Shown here: piece by piece, positions 3,802 to 5,002 of the stretch | Position numbering within the stretch: the first letter of the stretch is position 1 | Layout of the letters: each line of letters opens with the position of its first letter | Assembly: GCA_001777995.1 (NCBI GenBank) | Contig: MFFV01000047.1 | Coordinates: forward strand, 9,069-14,070 | Reading direction: 5' to 3' | Length of the DNA: 5,002 nt | DNA from: Candidatus Falkowbacteria bacterium RIFCSPLOWO2_02_FULL_45_15 | Lineage (GTDB): Bacteria; Patescibacteriota; Patescibacteriia; Patescibacteriales; XYC2-FULL-47-12 | Notes under the pieces: model-generated | Seen by the model: only the letters and a program-made list of their open reading frames with translations | Databases searched by the model: none | Told to the model about the DNA's origin: nothing | Program-made: the position numbers and the translations under genes

Positions 3802-5002
3802 TTACCGTTCGCTTATTTTTAGATGTAGCTCTTTTAGCTGTTTTTCCTCCACTTCGCTCGGCGCGTCCAGCATCACGTCGCGCCCCTGTCCGTCTTTGGG
3901 AAAAGCGTAAATGTCGCGGATGGAAGCGCAGTCCAAAAGTACCATTAGCAGGCGGTCTATGCCGGGCGCGTTGCCGCCGTGCGGGGGCGCGCCGTATTCA
4001 AACGCGCGAATCATGTGCCCGAATTTGCTGTCCACTTCTTGCTTGCTGTATCCGGCTATGGCAAACGCTTTGTACATAATTTTTGGGTCATGGTTTCTAA
4101 TCGCGCCCGAAGTAATTTCAAAACCGTTTAAAACAAAATCGTATTGGTACGCCAAAATTTCCAGCGGATTTTTGGTTTCTAACGCTTCTAGCCCTCCTTG
4201 CGGCATGGAGAATGGATTATGCCCAAAGTCAATTTTACCCTCTTCAATTTCTGAAATGCCGTACATGGGAAAATCCGTTACCCAAAGCCAAGCGGCCTTT
4301 TTATTGTCTTTCAAACCAAGCCGCGCGCCGCATTCGTTTCTTACCGCCCCCAAACTCTCGCACACTATTCGCCAAAGCCCGGCGCCAAAAAAGATGATGT
4401 CGCCTTTTTTAGCTTTTACTTCCTTAATTAAGGCGCTGACAACTTCCGGCTTTAAAAATTTTAAGGCCGGTGATTTTGGCTCGTCTTCCGTAATGATATA
4501 CGCAAGCCCGGCCGCGCCTTTGGCTTTGGCAACTTCGGTTATCTCGTCAATTTCCTTGCGCGAAAATTTTGCCCCGCCGGAAACGTTAAGCGCGTGTACT
4601 ACGCCGCCAGTCTTAACCGCGTCCGTAAAAACGCTGAAACCGCAATTTTTTATTAAATCCGTTACCGGTTTGATTTCCATCGCAAAGCGCAAATCCGGCT
4701 TATCCGAACCGTATTTATTCATGGCTTCGCGCCAGGAAACGCGCGGAAACGGCTTGAACATTACGATTTTGTCGGAAAATTTTTCCGTTATTTGAATCAT
4801 CAGCGGCTCCATTATTTTAAAAATATCTTCCTGTTCCACAAAACTCATTTCCATGTCCAACTGATAAAATTCGCCGTAATGCCGGTCCATGCGCGGGTCT
4901 TCGTCGCGGAAACAGGGCGCGATTTGAAAATAGCGGTCTAACCCCGCGACCATTAATAACTGCTTAAACTGCTGCGGCGCCTGCGGCAGGGCGTAAAATT
5001 TT
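3802..5002 (-). CDS. aspS: Aspartyl-tRNA synthetase, 5' end beyond the window
   Basis: AspRS is a cytoplasmic class II synthetase that charges tRNA(Asp) with aspartate, and in non-discriminating forms also tRNA(Asn). The reading frame runs off the window edge: 399 residues are visible, and the missing part is the N-terminal anticodon-binding OB fold and motif 1. The ATG at 4953 is internal, since FYALPQAPQQFKQLL is encoded in frame before it. Visible in order: the flipping-loop/substrate segment FYALPQAPQQFKQ, motif 2 FRDEDPRMDR (about 31-40), a bacterial GAD insertion domain (about 110-230), AWLWVTDFPMY, NPFSMPQ, SGAIRNHDP, and motif 3 GGNAPGIDRLL (about 342-352) before IRDIYAFPK. The GAD domain marks the bacterial rather than archaeal type. 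SGAIRNH and APGIDR resemble alphaproteobacterial AspRS more than the E. coli form. The stop is TAA; the terminator-like stem at 3715-3759 lies just downstream. Confidence 0.96.
   Translation of the reverse strand, partial: KFYALPQAPQQFKQLLMVAGLDRYFQIAPCFRDEDPRMDRHYGEFYQLDMEMSFVEQEDIFKIMEPLMIQITEKFSDKIVMFKPFPRVSWREAMNKYGSDKPDLRFAMEIKPVTDLIKNCGFSVFTDAVKTGGVVHALNVSGGAKFSRKEIDEITEVAKAKGAAGLAYIITEDEPKSPALKFLKPEVVSALIKEVKAKKGDIIFFGAGLWRIVCESLGAVRNECGARLGLKDNKKAAWLWVTDFPMYGISEIEEGKIDFGHNPFSMPQGGLEALETKNPLEILAYQYDFVLNGFEITSGAIRNHDPKIMYKAFAIAGYSKQEVDSKFGHMIRAFEYGAPPHGGNAPGIDRLLMVLLDCASIRDIYAFPKDGQGRDVMLDAPSEVEEKQLKELHLKISER

Noticed and set aside
3911..4795. Long plus-strand open frame opposite aspS, plus a shorter one at 4212-4397
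   Set aside because: Antisense shadows of a clearly conserved AspRS gene; the translations are Ser/Pro-rich without domains.

Overview
The window looks like a chromosomal piece of an uncultured Patescibacteria/CPR bacterium, most likely of the Parcubacteria side. The basis is compact minus-strand genes with few clear Shine-Dalgarno sites, moderate GC, a DUF5671-type membrane protein joined to a pseudopilin-like tail, and divergent but recognisable housekeeping genes. This placement rests on family recall and gene style, not on a search. All protein genes use ordinary stops (TAA or TAG), and nothing points to UGA recoding.

Layout. (1) 30-1820, minus strand: a tight three-gene operon transcribed ybaK-like -> scpA -> scpB with 7-8 nt gaps. 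It has a TTGCCC-17-TATAAT promoter at 1903-1931 and a triplicated 8-bp repeat at the predicted start of transcription. (2) 1992-2058: a terminator for the upstream minus-strand gene, followed by a perfect 28-bp palindrome. (3) 2087-3034, minus strand: a five-helix membrane protein with an exported pseudopilin-like C-terminal domain. Its extended -10 promoter (3065-3093) fixes the start at 3034 and excludes a longer reading that begins at 3088. (4) 3128-3770, plus strand: the only apparent plus-strand transcription unit. It has a strong TTGACA-17-TAAAAT promoter, about 600 nt of hairpin-rich sequence with no convincing long gene, and a strong intrinsic terminator. (5) 3802-5002, minus strand: aspartyl-tRNA synthetase, whose 5' end lies beyond the window.

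The most interesting part is region 4. It reads as a stand-alone structured RNA that I cannot assign to any family I know. It carries a hairpin (3235-3260) closely resembling the reverse complement of the 16S rRNA 3' tail, and a later pyrimidine-rich stretch that could pair with it. A possible 36-codon ORF (3484-3594) has its ribosome-binding site inside a hairpin and its stop inside another very stable hairpin. A regulatory RNA, a ribosome-binding or decoy RNA, or the leader and message of a tiny Asn-rich peptide are all open.

The protein genes are mostly housekeeping: chromosome condensation (ScpAB, partners of SMC), aminoacyl-tRNA quality control (YbaK-like) and Asp-tRNA synthesis (AspRS), plus one envelope protein of unknown role.
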